NCBI RefSeq assembly: GCF_040712085.1
Contig: NZ_JBFCVK010000006.1
Coordinates: forward strand, 62,001-126,000
DNA length: 64,000 nt
Direction: 5' to 3'
Source: Aquibaculum sediminis
Lineage (GTDB): Bacteria; Pseudomonadota; Alphaproteobacteria; Kiloniellales; DSM-21159
Below are positions 1-10,196 of the stretch, in pieces. The position numbers and the translations under genes are program-made. The notes below the pieces were generated by a model. The model did no database searches. It saw only the letters and a program-made list of their open reading frames with translations, and was not told where the DNA came from. Numbering within the stretch: position 1 is the stretch's first letter; the number at the start of each line of letters is the position of its first letter.

Positions 1-304
1 GCGGCGCACGATCGTCGAAGAGACCCTGGGCAGGGATCGCTGTCTCTCGGGGGAGGGAAGCCTCTACACCTGGCTTCAGCTGCCGGATGACTGGTCCTCG
101 GCCGACTTTGCCGCCGCAGCCCTGGAGCGCGGCGTTGCCGTCAACCAGTCCCGCCCCTTCGCACTGGATATGGCCCAGGAGACACGCGCGGTGCGGGTGT
201 GTTTCGGCGCCCCAACCGACAGGGAGAGCCTGCGCCGGGGCCTGGAGGCGCTGGCACAACTGCTCCGGACGCCGGCGGCAGGCCGCTTCGGCCACGTCGT
301 CTGA
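1..304 (+). CDS. MocR/GntR-type PLP-dependent regulator, C-terminal fragment
   Basis: The reading frame is open from base 2 and stops with TGA at 302-304, giving 100 residues of a gene whose start lies outside the window. The fragment contains SLYTWLQLPDDW, then an alanine-rich helix, an AVRVCFGAP strand and a final helix. This is the usual end of the fold-type I aminotransferase domain of MocR-like regulators, where a small C-terminal subdomain closes over the PLP pocket. The HTH and the PLP lysine are not visible, so a plain class I aminotransferase (2-aminoadipate type) is also possible. It converges on thiD with only 38 bases between them, and no terminator was recognised there. Confidence 0.65.
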   Translation, partial: RRTIVEETLGRDRCLSGEGSLYTWLQLPDDWSSADFAAAALERGVAVNQSRPFALDMAQETRAVRVCFGAPTDRESLRRGLEALAQLLRTPAAGRFGHVV

Positions 305-342
305 ACGGGATGGATCGAGCCTACGAAATAGCGCAAGCCGGC

Positions 343-1143
343 TCAGCCGTCGAAACGGCCGACCGTATGACCGTGATTGACCGGCCCCTGCCCCCGCCCC
401 AGTCCCGGCGCGGTGCGCAACGCTTCCTGCAGATAGGCCCGCGCGCGGCGGACGGCATCGGCGAGGGACAGGCCTTGTGCAAAACCGGTGGCTATGGCGG
501 AAGCCAGGGTGCAACCGGTGCCGTGCGTCTGCTCGGTGTCGATCCGCGGCCCCTCGAAACGCTCCACACCCCCGGCGGTCACCAGCACGTCGATCAGCCA
601 ATCGCCGCTCAAATGACCGCCCTTGAGCAGTACGGCCTCCGGACCCATCGCCAGAATCTCCTGCGCCGCCGCTTCCATACCGGCAGCGCCATCGATGCTG
701 CGCCCGATCAGCTTCTCGGCTTCCGGAAGATTGGGGGTCAGCAGCGTTGCCTGTGGCAGCAGATGCTGCTTCAGCGCCGCGACCGCGGCGTCCTGCAGGA
801 GCGTGGCGCCCGACTGGGCCACCATCACCGGATCGACCACCAGGGGCAGGCCGGTACGCCGCGCCAGAGCGCCCGAAACCGCCTCGATGACCTCAGGTGA
901 ATGCAGCATGCCGGTCTTGACGGCGTCGGCGCCGAGGTCGTCCAGCACCACATCCATCTGTTGAACGACGAAATCCGGCTCCACCGGCATGACCCCGAAA
1001 ACGCCCAGTGTGTTCTGCGCGGTCAAGGCCGTGATTGCGGTCATCCCGAAGCCACCCAACGCCGTGACCGTCTTGAGATCGGCCTGAATCCCTGCACCGC
1101 CGCCGGAATCAGAGCCGGCGACGATCAGCACTCGTCCCTGCAT
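343..1143 (-). CDS. thiD: Bifunctional hydroxymethylpyrimidine kinase/phosphomethylpyrimidine kinase ThiD
   Basis: This 266-residue protein should phosphorylate 4-amino-5-hydroxymethyl-2-methylpyrimidine twice for thiamine synthesis. It opens with the ribokinase-fold substrate motif SDSGGGAGIQADLK near residue 10. It carries MTAITALTAQNTLGV near residue 40, the central LLTPNLPEAE stretch, and the anion-hole motif HGTGCTLASAIA near residue 208 that holds the catalytic base region. Length fits the family. It lies 32 bases downstream of glmM on the same strand, so it is probably the last gene of an ftsH-folP-glmM-thiD run. The gap is too short for a TPP riboswitch, so any thiamine control would have to act further upstream. 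Confidence 0.95.
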   Translation of the reverse strand: MQGRVLIVAGSDSGGGAGIQADLKTVTALGGFGMTAITALTAQNTLGVFGVMPVEPDFVVQQMDVVLDDLGADAVKTGMLHSPEVIEAVSGALARRTGLPLVVDPVMVAQSGATLLQDAAVAALKQHLLPQATLLTPNLPEAEKLIGRSIDGAAGMEAAAQEILAMGPEAVLLKGGHLSGDWLIDVLVTAGGVERFEGPRIDTEQTHGTGCTLASAIATGFAQGLSLADAVRRARAYLQEALRTAPGLGRGQGPVNHGHTVGRFDG

Positions 1144-1175
1144 CTGCTCACCCCACTCCCACTAAGAAACAGCCT

Positions 1176-2531
1176 TCAGGCCGGCGCCCCGGCCGCTTCC
1201 TCGATGCAGCCGGCCAGTTCCTCGACCACTTTGCGCACGAGTTCGGCATCCTCGCCCTCGCCCATCACGCGGACCAGCGGCTCGGTGCCCGACTTGCGGA
1301 TCAGCAGCCGCCCGCCCTCGCCGAGCGCCGACTTTGCCGCCTGGATCGCGGCGTCGACGGCCGGCTGCTCCAGCGGCTGGGTGCCGGCACGGAAGCGCAC
1401 ATTGCGCAGCAGTTGGGGAAAGGGCTCGAACACGGCCAGCACTTCGCTGGCCGGTCGGCCGCTGCCCACCAGCACCGCAAGCACCTGCAGCGCCGCGATC
1501 AGCCCGTCGCCCGTGGTGCTGTAATCGGAGAAGATCAGGTGACCGGACTGCTCGCCGCCGAGATTGCAGCCCTCGGCGCGCATGCGCTCGACGACGTAGC
1601 GGTCACCCACCGGCGTGCGCAGCAATTCAACCCCCAAGCCCTGCAAGTGACGCTCGAGGCCGAGGTTGGACATGACCGTGGCCACCACGCCGGGGCCGTG
1701 CAGGCGCTCTGCGCGGTGCCAGTAGCTGCCGATCAGCGCCATAACCTGGTCGCCATCGATGCGCTGGCCGCGCTCGTCGACCAGGATGACCCGGTCGGCA
1801 TCGCCGTCCAGGGCAATGCCGAGGTCGGCACCCTCCGCCACCACCCGCTCCTGCAGGGCGGTTGTCGCCGTGGCGCCGCAGTCCTGATTGATGTTGAAGC
1901 CGTTGGGCTGCACGCCAAGCGCGATCACCTCGGCGCCCAGTTCGAACAACACCGTGGGCGCCACCTTGTAGGCTGCACCATGGGCGCAATCGACGACGAT
2001 CTTGAGGCCGTCAAGCTGCAGGTTCCGCGGGAAGCTGCTCTTGATGAACTCCAGATAACGGCCATAGGCGTCATCGAGACGCCGGGCGCGGCCCAGGTTT
2101 TCTCCCGGCACCCGCAGGTCCGCCACCGTGTCCATCGCCACCTCGATGGCGGTTTCCTCCTCGTCGGACAGCTTGAAGCCGTCCGGGCCGAAGAGCTTGA
2201 TGCCGTTGTCATCAAAGGGGTTGTGCGAGGCGGAGATCATGACACCGAGGTCGGCGCGCATGCTGCGGGTCAGCATGCCCACCGCAGGGGTCGGCAGCGG
2301 GCCGAGCAGCACCACGTCCATGCCAACGGAGAGGAACCCCGCCGTCATGGCCGGCTCCAGCATGTAGCCGGACAGCCGCGTGTCCTTGCCGATCACCGCA
2401 AGGCCATGCCGTCCCGGATGGCGGAAGCGCGCGCCGGCCGCCATGGCCAGGGCGAGCGCGGTGGCTGCCGTGATCGGTTCCTCGTTCGCCCTGCCGCGAA
2501 CCCCGTCGGTGCCGAAGAACTTGCGGGTCAT
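1176..2531 (-). CDS. glmM: Phosphoglucosamine mutase GlmM
   Basis: This 451-residue enzyme converts glucosamine-6-phosphate to glucosamine-1-phosphate for UDP-GlcNAc, peptidoglycan and LPS synthesis. The N-terminus KFFGTDGVRG is diagnostic for GlmM rather than other phosphohexomutases. The catalytic serine loop ISASHNPF puts the phospho-serine at residue 102, the same number as in E. coli. The metal loop DGDADR follows near residue 243, and the phosphate-binding loop RKSGTEPLVRVM lies near the C-terminus. The ATG is 19 bases after the folP stop. A second phosphohexomutase, a phosphomannomutase, is encoded at 41529-42908 and is clearly distinct. Confidence 0.97.
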   Translation of the reverse strand: MTRKFFGTDGVRGRANEEPITAATALALAMAAGARFRHPGRHGLAVIGKDTRLSGYMLEPAMTAGFLSVGMDVVLLGPLPTPAVGMLTRSMRADLGVMISASHNPFDDNGIKLFGPDGFKLSDEEETAIEVAMDTVADLRVPGENLGRARRLDDAYGRYLEFIKSSFPRNLQLDGLKIVVDCAHGAAYKVAPTVLFELGAEVIALGVQPNGFNINQDCGATATTALQERVVAEGADLGIALDGDADRVILVDERGQRIDGDQVMALIGSYWHRAERLHGPGVVATVMSNLGLERHLQGLGVELLRTPVGDRYVVERMRAEGCNLGGEQSGHLIFSDYSTTGDGLIAALQVLAVLVGSGRPASEVLAVFEPFPQLLRNVRFRAGTQPLEQPAVDAAIQAAKSALGEGGRLLIRKSGTEPLVRVMGEGEDAELVRKVVEELAGCIEEAAGAPA

Positions 2532-2550
2532 GCCCCTGCCTCACTGTCGG

Positions 2551-3594
2551 TTAGAATTTGGCTTCCAAGCGTACATCGTTTGCCGTCACCCCACCCACCG
2601 CTTGCCAAAGCGCCACGGCCTGCAGCGTTTCGGCGACATCGTGCACCCGGTGAATCTGCGCGCCACGGTCCAGTCCTGCGAGCGTGACCGCCAGAGTGCC
2701 CGGCAGCCGTTCCTTGGGCGCCTCGCCGCAGGAGACCTTGCCGATGAAAGACTTGCGGCTCGCGCCCAGAAGAACCGGACAGCCCAGGCCGTGGAAGAGG
2801 GCCAGGCGCGCAATGAGTTCCACATTGTGCTGCACTGTCTTGCCGAAGCCGATCCCCGGGTCGACACAGACACGGCTCAGCGGAATGCCCGCATCCAGGC
2901 AGGCCTGCACCCGCGACGCCAGATAGTCGTATATGTCGAGCGCGACGTCGTCATAGTGCGGCGCCTGCTGCATGGTGCGCGGCTGCCCCAGCATGTGCAT
3001 GAGAATCACCGGCAGGCCGCTCTCGGCTGCGACGCGCAGGGCCTCGGGGTCACTGCTCAAGGCCGAGGTGTCGTTGATCACCGCAGCGCCGGCAGCGGCC
3101 GCCTCCGCCATCACCGCGGCCCGCCGTGTGTCGATGGACACACGCACGCCCTGATCGACCAGGGCACGCACCACCGGCATCACCCGCGCCAGTTCCTCGT
3201 CCAACGTGGGCGGGTCGGAGCCTGGACGGGTGGATTCTCCACCCACATCGACGAAGGCTGCCCCCGCCTCCCACATCGCCAGGCCGTCTGCTATCGCCCG
3301 CGCCTGATCGAAGCGGTCGCCACCGTCGGAGAAGGAGTCGGGGGTGACATTGACGATGCCCATCACGCTGGGCCGGTCCATAGACACGCCGGCAAAAGGC
3401 GGCCGCTCGGCGCTGAAGGTAGCCAGACGATCAGGCGGGATTTCATCCAGTGCGCAGACCCGGCGCTCGATGCTCCCGGCAGCCCGGTGCGCAAGCTGGG
3501 CCGAGGCGAAGCGGAGAGGCCCGCCCGCCAGGCGGACGCCATCGGGGGTCTCGCGCGAGGGGGTGAGGGGTTGGAAGTAAACTTGCTCGCTCAT
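2551..3594 (-). CDS. folP: Dihydropteroate synthase FolP
   Basis: The 347-residue protein joins 6-hydroxymethyl-dihydropterin diphosphate with p-aminobenzoate in folate synthesis and is the sulfonamide target. It carries MGIVNVTPDSFSDGG, the pterin-binding opening of the TIM barrel, at about residue 78. It also has GAAFVDVGGESTRPGS, INDTSAL, the GIGFGKT stretch and LLGASRKSFIG. The first 75 residues, before the barrel, are an extension seen in alphaproteobacterial DHPS and absent from the short E. coli enzyme. A terminator sits between it and ftsH upstream, so folP probably has its own promoter inside 3595-3710. Confidence 0.95.
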   Translation of the reverse strand: MSEQVYFQPLTPSRETPDGVRLAGGPLRFASAQLAHRAAGSIERRVCALDEIPPDRLATFSAERPPFAGVSMDRPSVMGIVNVTPDSFSDGGDRFDQARAIADGLAMWEAGAAFVDVGGESTRPGSDPPTLDEELARVMPVVRALVDQGVRVSIDTRRAAVMAEAAAAGAAVINDTSALSSDPEALRVAAESGLPVILMHMLGQPRTMQQAPHYDDVALDIYDYLASRVQACLDAGIPLSRVCVDPGIGFGKTVQHNVELIARLALFHGLGCPVLLGASRKSFIGKVSCGEAPKERLPGTLAVTLAGLDRGAQIHRVHDVAETLQAVALWQAVGGVTANDVRLEAKF

Positions 3595-3709
3595 GCTCTG
3601 CTTTTAGCCCTGCTGCACGGCGGGGGAAAGCCGTGCTGCAGCTCCGAAGACGAAGGAGCCGTCCCATACCCATTCGGGCGGATTACTGCCTCCACCGGCG
3701 CCAGGCTCG

Positions 3710-3742
3710 ACGCAAAACCGCCCGCAGTTGCCTGCGGGCGGT
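3710..3742 (-). terminator. Intrinsic terminator after ftsH
   Basis: A perfect 11-bp stem (3717-3727 with 3732-3742, ACCGCCCGCAG against CTGCGGGCGGT) has a 4-base loop. On the minus strand it is followed by TTTTGCG. It begins 26 bases after the ftsH stop codon, so it probably ends ftsH transcripts before folP. Confidence 0.8.
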
Positions 3743-3767
3743 GATGATGCTTGAAGGCGCGTCCTCG

Positions 3768-5690
<1,923 letters not shown>

Positions 5691-5732
5691 GTCGGTCGTT
5701 CCCTCAATACCTGCCGCGGCGGCTGCCGCCGA

Positions 5733-7115
5733 TTACGAGCAGCCGAAGCCTGCTGCCTGCAGAATGCCTACCCGTCCGGATAAGGTAAAGTCCGACCGGG
5801 CCGCCGACTGCGGCGGGCAAGCGGAAATCCGCAAGAAGCCCGGCAAAAAACCCGGCTGATAGAGGTTCAAGTGGGGCACCGCCACGACAGCTTCAAGATA
5901 CCGCAGGGCCGGAAGCGCTGCGCGGGCCGCGCCAGGAACCGCTTCGTTCCAGGTCTCGCCTGCAGGCGGCTGCAACCCGCTGCGATCCGCAGCACCCAGG
6001 GCGCCAACGTGAAAGGCTTGCGAATCGCATTCTGCGGCCGCTGCTGAATCGAGTTGGATCCTGTAGCGCCGGTCCCACACACAGGTCTCGCCCGGTGCCA
6101 GTTTCAGGCTTTCCACTCCGGCCGACTCGCGAACGACAAGCCAGTGCGCGGGGCGTTTGATCACCCTGCAGCCCGCCAGGGTCATTGCTTTCGGGCGTTG
6201 GCTCAAGCGCGCGAGGGCACGGCGCAACACAGCGCCGCGCGGCGGATAGGGACGCCCGCCAACGGCCTGAAGGACATGACTGAGAATTTGCAGCGCCAGC
6301 GGGTGAGGCAGTTCTTCGAAGGCTTCGACCGGCAAGGAGGCGCAGCCTCCCGGATGCAGGACGAGCTTCGCTCCCATCCAGGCAGCACAGCGTGCTTCCG
6401 CCCAGCCGCGCAAGCGGGCAAAGGCGTCTGCCGCAGCCTGCCATCGCTCGGGCGCCACGGCCGTGGCCGGAACCAGGCGGCGGATACGCACGCGCTCGTG
6501 ACGAAGGTCATCGTTGCTGGGGTCTTCACACCAGCTCAGACCGGCTTCGCGCAGCGTGGCCTTTAGCCTGGTCTTCTCGATCGCCAGCAGCGGGCGGAGC
6601 AGCCGCAACCCCTCCACGCGGCGCTGCGGCGCCATCCCGGCAAGACCGTCGAGATCGCTGCCCTTCGCCAGGCGCAGCAGCAGCGTCTCGATCTGGTCGT
6701 CGCGATGATGGGCCAGGAGCAGATGCAGGCAGCCAGCATCGCGGCAGGCCTGTTGCATAAGGTCAAGCCGCGCCCTGCGGGCCGCTGCCTGGACCGGGCC
6801 GCTTTGTGGCGGGTCGCGCCACAGCAGCGTGCGGTGCCCTGCCCCCAGAGCCTCGGCACAGGCGGCAACCTGGCGCGCCTCAGCCGCAGCTTCAGGACGC
6901 AGGCCGTGATCCACCGTCAAGGCGATCACACTGCCCGAGCGCTCCCTTGCCCAGCGGCTGGCAAGGTACAGCAGGGCCAAGCTGTCCGCGCCGCCGGACA
7001 CGGCGCAGGCGATCAGCGGTTCCGGCTCGAAAGGCTCCAGCGGCGCCATGAGAGCCGCGAAAGCCGCATCGTTCAGCGGCTCGGGTGCAGTGGCGTCAGC
7101 AGCCCAGCCGCTCAC
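5733..7115 (-). CDS. tilS: tRNA(Ile)-lysidine synthetase TilS
   Basis: The protein modifies C34 of the CAU-anticodon tRNA-Ile to lysidine so that it reads AUA. The PP-loop ATPase motif SGGADS is at residues 40-45, followed by the adenylation domain (LLAHHRDDQIETLLLRLAKGS) and a divergent C-terminal substrate-binding region; 460 residues is normal. I chose the GTG at 7113-7115, which overlaps the cpoB end by 20 bases. It keeps the helix before the PP-loop that other alphaproteobacterial TilS proteins have. The ATG at 7047-7049 is the alternative. It is flanked by cpoB upstream and ftsH downstream, a conserved alphaproteobacterial neighbourhood. Confidence 0.92.
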   Translation of the reverse strand: MSGWAADATAPEPLNDAAFAALMAPLEPFEPEPLIACAVSGGADSLALLYLASRWARERSGSVIALTVDHGLRPEAAAEARQVAACAEALGAGHRTLLWRDPPQSGPVQAAARRARLDLMQQACRDAGCLHLLLAHHRDDQIETLLLRLAKGSDLDGLAGMAPQRRVEGLRLLRPLLAIEKTRLKATLREAGLSWCEDPSNDDLRHERVRIRRLVPATAVAPERWQAAADAFARLRGWAEARCAAWMGAKLVLHPGGCASLPVEAFEELPHPLALQILSHVLQAVGGRPYPPRGAVLRRALARLSQRPKAMTLAGCRVIKRPAHWLVVRESAGVESLKLAPGETCVWDRRYRIQLDSAAAAECDSQAFHVGALGAADRSGLQPPAGETWNEAVPGAARAALPALRYLEAVVAVPHLNLYQPGFLPGFLRISACPPQSAARSDFTLSGRVGILQAAGFGCS

Positions 7116-8028
7116 GTTCAGCCCGGGAGCGTTGCAGGATCTGCGCCGGCGCATTGGCGTAACGGCGTTCCAACTCTGCCAGCGTGCCACAGGCATCGTC
7201 CCGCCGGTCCAATGCCCCCAGCGACATGCCAAGTTTCAGCAGGTTGTCCGACGCCTTACCCGAATCCGGATACTGCTGGAACCCTTCGGCGAAGACCCGG
7301 GCAGCAGACACGTAATCGCCACGCACATAATGGGTCTCGCCCAGCCAATACTTGGCGTTGCCGGCCAGTTGGTGGTCGGGATGACGCTCGATGAAGGCCT
7401 CAAGAGCCCTCTCCGCTTCGTCCCAGCGCGCCTGACGCAGCAGGCCGAAGGCGGCGTCATACTGCTCAACCGCGTTGCCGCTGGGCAGGCTCGCCTGTGC
7501 GCTCTCGCCCGGCCGGTCATCGGGTTCGGGTTCGGCTTCGGCCGGCGGCTGTACGAGCGGCTGCGAGGCCGGGCTGTCCTGATCCTGTGGCGGCGCCTGG
7601 CCGTAACTCTCGCTAGCGGTTCCCAGCACCCTGGGGCCGGCGCCTTCAGTCTCGGATTCCGGCGGCTGATAGTAGGCGCCGGCGGAGGGATCGGGACGCG
7701 CGGGCGCCTGATCGCTTCGCGATTCGAGTCGATCCATGCGGTCCGAAAGCTGGCGCAGGCGATGTTCCATGGTTTCGACGCGGCCGGTCAGGTCGCGGAC
7801 CACCCTTTCAAACGCATCGATGCGATCCCCGCTGTAGCCGCTGGCCTGAGCCAGTTGAAGATGGCCACCCAATTCCTGCAGCTCGCTGCGCACCTCAACG
7901 AGGTCGCTCTGCAAGGTGGGAGCTTCCGCAAATGCCGTACTAGCCAGCACGGCGCCCAGCAGGCCTCCAAGCAGGGAGACACGCATGCTTTTGGACCGGA
8001 CGGACTGCAATTGACGAGAGGCGGTCAT
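7096..8028 (-). CDS. cpoB: Tol-Pal system coordinator CpoB (YbgF)
   Basis: This periplasmic TPR protein of about 310 residues links the Tol-Pal machine with peptidoglycan synthesis at division. It starts with a signal peptide (MRVSLLGGLLGAVLASTAFA, residues 15-34), then a coiled coil (residues 40-90). A long Pro/Gln/Ser-rich linker follows, then C-terminal tetratricopeptide repeats from AFGLLRQARWDEAERAL onward, including YWLGETHYVRGDY. The ATG at 8026-8028 is preceded by GGAGGAGA at good spacing, so the longer upstream frame is not coding. It lies after the pal terminator, so it may have its own promoter. It probably continues into tilS and ftsH. Confidence 0.9.
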   Translation of the reverse strand: MTASRQLQSVRSKSMRVSLLGGLLGAVLASTAFAEAPTLQSDLVEVRSELQELGGHLQLAQASGYSGDRIDAFERVVRDLTGRVETMEHRLRQLSDRMDRLESRSDQAPARPDPSAGAYYQPPESETEGAGPRVLGTASESYGQAPPQDQDSPASQPLVQPPAEAEPEPDDRPGESAQASLPSGNAVEQYDAAFGLLRQARWDEAERALEAFIERHPDHQLAGNAKYWLGETHYVRGDYVSAARVFAEGFQQYPDSGKASDNLLKLGMSLGALDRRDDACGTLAELERRYANAPAQILQRSRAERERLGC

Positions 8029-8106
8029 GCGACTCTCCTCCAGGGTCGTAGAAATGCGAGCTTGCGGCTGCTTGCCGCAGCTTCGTGGCACGATTAGGGC
8101 GCGCCT

Positions 8107-8151
8107 ACGCCCAAAACACAACCGCCTGCGCTCCCAGGGAGGCAGGCGGTT
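8107..8151 (-). terminator. Intrinsic terminator after pal
   Basis: AACCGCCTGC (8120-8129) pairs with GCAGGCGGTT (8142-8151). The enclosed CTCC/GGAG lengthens the stem. On the minus strand the hairpin is followed by TGTGTTTTGG. It lies about 25 bases past the pal stop codon and separates the tol-pal transcript from cpoB-tilS-ftsH. Confidence 0.75.
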
Positions 8152-8175
8152 GCGCAACGCATCCTAAAGAGCGTG

Positions 8176-8679
8176 TCAGCGCACGGAAAACACGGCTCGT
8201 CGGTTCTGCTCCCAGGCATACTCGTTCGACCCCGTAACTTCGGGGCGTTCCTTGCCATAGGAAATGGTGTTCAGACGCGATTGGGAAACGCCCTGGGAGA
8301 CCAGCACGTCCCGCACGGAGCTGGCACGCCGATCACCCAGTGCCAGGTTGTACTCGCGAGTGCCACGCTCATCCGCATGGCCTTCGATGGTGAGCTGGAC
8401 ATTCTCGTGCTGGTTCATCCACTGGCCGACCTGCTCCACCGTCCGGCGCTGATCGCCACGCACGGAGTAGCTGTCGTAGTCGAAGAAGATCCGATCGCCA
8501 ATGGTCTGGCGCAGCTCTTCCTGAGTGCCCGGTGCCGCCGAACCGAATTGCCCGCCCGCCTGGCCGGCATTGGCGCCGGCATTGGAACCGGCACTGGCGT
8601 CGGCGCTGTCCCGAGGGGTGGTTTCGCAAGCGGCGAGAAGCAGCGCCGCGGCCGCAATCGTCAAAAGCTTGTACTGCAT
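8176..8679 (-). CDS. pal: Peptidoglycan-associated lipoprotein Pal
   Basis: This outer-membrane lipoprotein binds peptidoglycan and TolB, and so links the outer membrane to the wall. The 167-residue form starts at ATG 8677-8679 behind an AGGGGA ribosome site. It has a lipoprotein signal peptide ending LLLAAC, so the lipidated cysteine is residue 18. A Gly/Ala-rich linker follows, then the OmpA-like domain with DYDSYSV, the hallmark TIEGHADERGTREYN and NRRAVF at the end. The frame stays open upstream for 56 more codons, but that part has no secretory signal and is rejected. It is the last gene of the tol operon, 164 bases after tolB. Confidence 0.95.
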   Translation of the reverse strand: MQYKLLTIAAAALLLAACETTPRDSADASAGSNAGANAGQAGGQFGSAAPGTQEELRQTIGDRIFFDYDSYSVRGDQRRTVEQVGQWMNQHENVQLTIEGHADERGTREYNLALGDRRASSVRDVLVSQGVSQSRLNTISYGKERPEVTGSNEYAWEQNRRAVFSVR

Positions 8680-8843
8680 TTTCGGGGTCCCCTGAAGGTC
8701 TCTCGGCGCATGGCCTGACGAGACTGAAGTGAACGTCGCACCGACGCTTGACACGTTCGCGGTCACCGCTGCCGCGTAGGCAGCCCGTTCCCTATCAAAA
8801 AACGCACGTGTGCGGTGCACAATAGAGTGTCGGGAGTCCACGA

Positions 8844-10196
8844 TCAAGGGGCTCCCGGCAGGGTCTGGAGCGGCGACCAGGCCGGATCCGATGCATCCAT
8901 CGGTGTCGGCAGTTCCCGCTCGTTGAAGCCGGTGACATCCACCGTCACCAACCGGCTGCGCACCTGACCGGCACTGTCCGCCGGCTCCTGCCGGAAGAAG
9001 GACAGCACTCGGCCATTGGGGGCCCAGGTGGGGCCTTCCACCAGGTAACCACGGCTGATCATGCGCTCACCCGAACCATCGGGGCGCATGACGCCGACAT
9101 AGAAGTTACCCTGATGCATGCGCGTGAAGGCAATGAGATCGCCCCGCGGTGACCAGACGGGCGTGGCATAACGGCCATCGCCGAATGAAATCCGCTGGGC
9201 GTTGCTGCCGTTGGCATTCATCACATAGAGCTGCTGCCCCCCGCCGCGGTCCGAGTTGAAGACGATGCGCCGTCCATCCGGCGCGTAGGAGGGCGAGGTG
9301 TCGATGGAAGGATGGTTGGTCAGGCGCTCGGTGCTGCGGGTGCGCAGGTCCAGGGTATAGATGTCGGTGGTGCCACCCGAGGACATGGAGAAGATCACCC
9401 GGTCGCCATCGGGCGAGAAGTTGGGCGCAAAGGTCATGCCCGGGAACTCGCCCAGAACCTCCTGCTGCCCGGTGTTGAGATTGAAGAGATAGACCCGCGG
9501 CCGGTCGCCTTCATAGGACATGAAGGTGATCTCCTGGGTGGTCGGCGAGAAGCGCGGCGTGAGAACCAGGTTGCTGCCATCGGTGAGGTAGCGGTGGTTC
9601 TCGCCATCCTGGTCCATGATGGCCAGGCGCTTCACCCGCCGGTTCTGCGGGCCGCTTTCCGCCACATAGACGATCCGGGTGTCGAAATAGCCCTCCTCGC
9701 CCGTCAGCCGCTCATAGACCTCGTCGGAGATAATATGAGCGATACGTCGCCAGTTGGCCGGGGCGGTCGTATAGGCCAGACCGACCATCTGTTGCTCCGC
9801 GAGCACGTCCCAGAGCCGGAACTCCACCCGCAGCCGGCCATCGGCCTGCAGGTCGACGCTGCCACTGACCAGCGCTTCGGCGTTGATCAGCCGCCAGTCG
9901 GCAAAGCGCGGGCCGGCGTGGAGCGATTCCGGTTGCTGGATGAAGGCCCGCGGGTCGACCGACTCGAAGAGGCCGGACCGTTCGAGATTCGCCGTGATGA
10001 CCTCGGCGATGTCCCGGCCGGTTTCGGCGGTCTCCCCATCCAAGGGGTGGAAGTTCACCACGGCGACGGGCATGGGCTCGACAAAGCCGCGGGTGATATC
10101 GACGGTAAGCTGGGCCTGTGCCCGCTGGTCCGCGGCAAAACCGCCAAACAGGACCAGCAGCAGGACACCGGCGAAGAGGCTGTAAATTCTGGTCAT
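8844..10196 (-). CDS. tolB: Tol-Pal system beta-propeller protein TolB
   Basis: The periplasmic protein connects Pal with the inner-membrane TolQRA motor. At 450 residues it has a signal peptide (MTRIYSLFAGVLLLVLFGG, probable cleavage after AQA near residue 29) and an N-terminal alpha/beta domain beginning LTVDITRG. The C-terminal six-bladed propeller carries repeated PDG motifs such as FSPDGDRVIFS and YAPDGRRIVFNSDRGG. The chosen ATG at 10194-10196 overlaps the tolA stop as ATGA, which indicates translational coupling. The frame extends 16 codons upstream into tolA but lacks a signal there. Confidence 0.96.
   Translation of the reverse strand: MTRIYSLFAGVLLLVLFGGFAADQRAQAQLTVDITRGFVEPMPVAVVNFHPLDGETAETGRDIAEVITANLERSGLFESVDPRAFIQQPESLHAGPRFADWRLINAEALVSGSVDLQADGRLRVEFRLWDVLAEQQMVGLAYTTAPANWRRIAHIISDEVYERLTGEEGYFDTRIVYVAESGPQNRRVKRLAIMDQDGENHRYLTDGSNLVLTPRFSPTTQEITFMSYEGDRPRVYLFNLNTGQQEVLGEFPGMTFAPNFSPDGDRVIFSMSSGGTTDIYTLDLRTRSTERLTNHPSIDTSPSYAPDGRRIVFNSDRGGGQQLYVMNANGSNAQRISFGDGRYATPVWSPRGDLIAFTRMHQGNFYVGVMRPDGSGERMISRGYLVEGPTWAPNGRVLSFFRQEPADSAGQVRSRLVTVDVTGFNERELPTPMDASDPAWSPLQTLPGAP

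Noticed and set aside
1144..1175. Possible TPP riboswitch before thiD
   Set aside because: Only 32 bases separate glmM and thiD, too few for a TPP aptamer.
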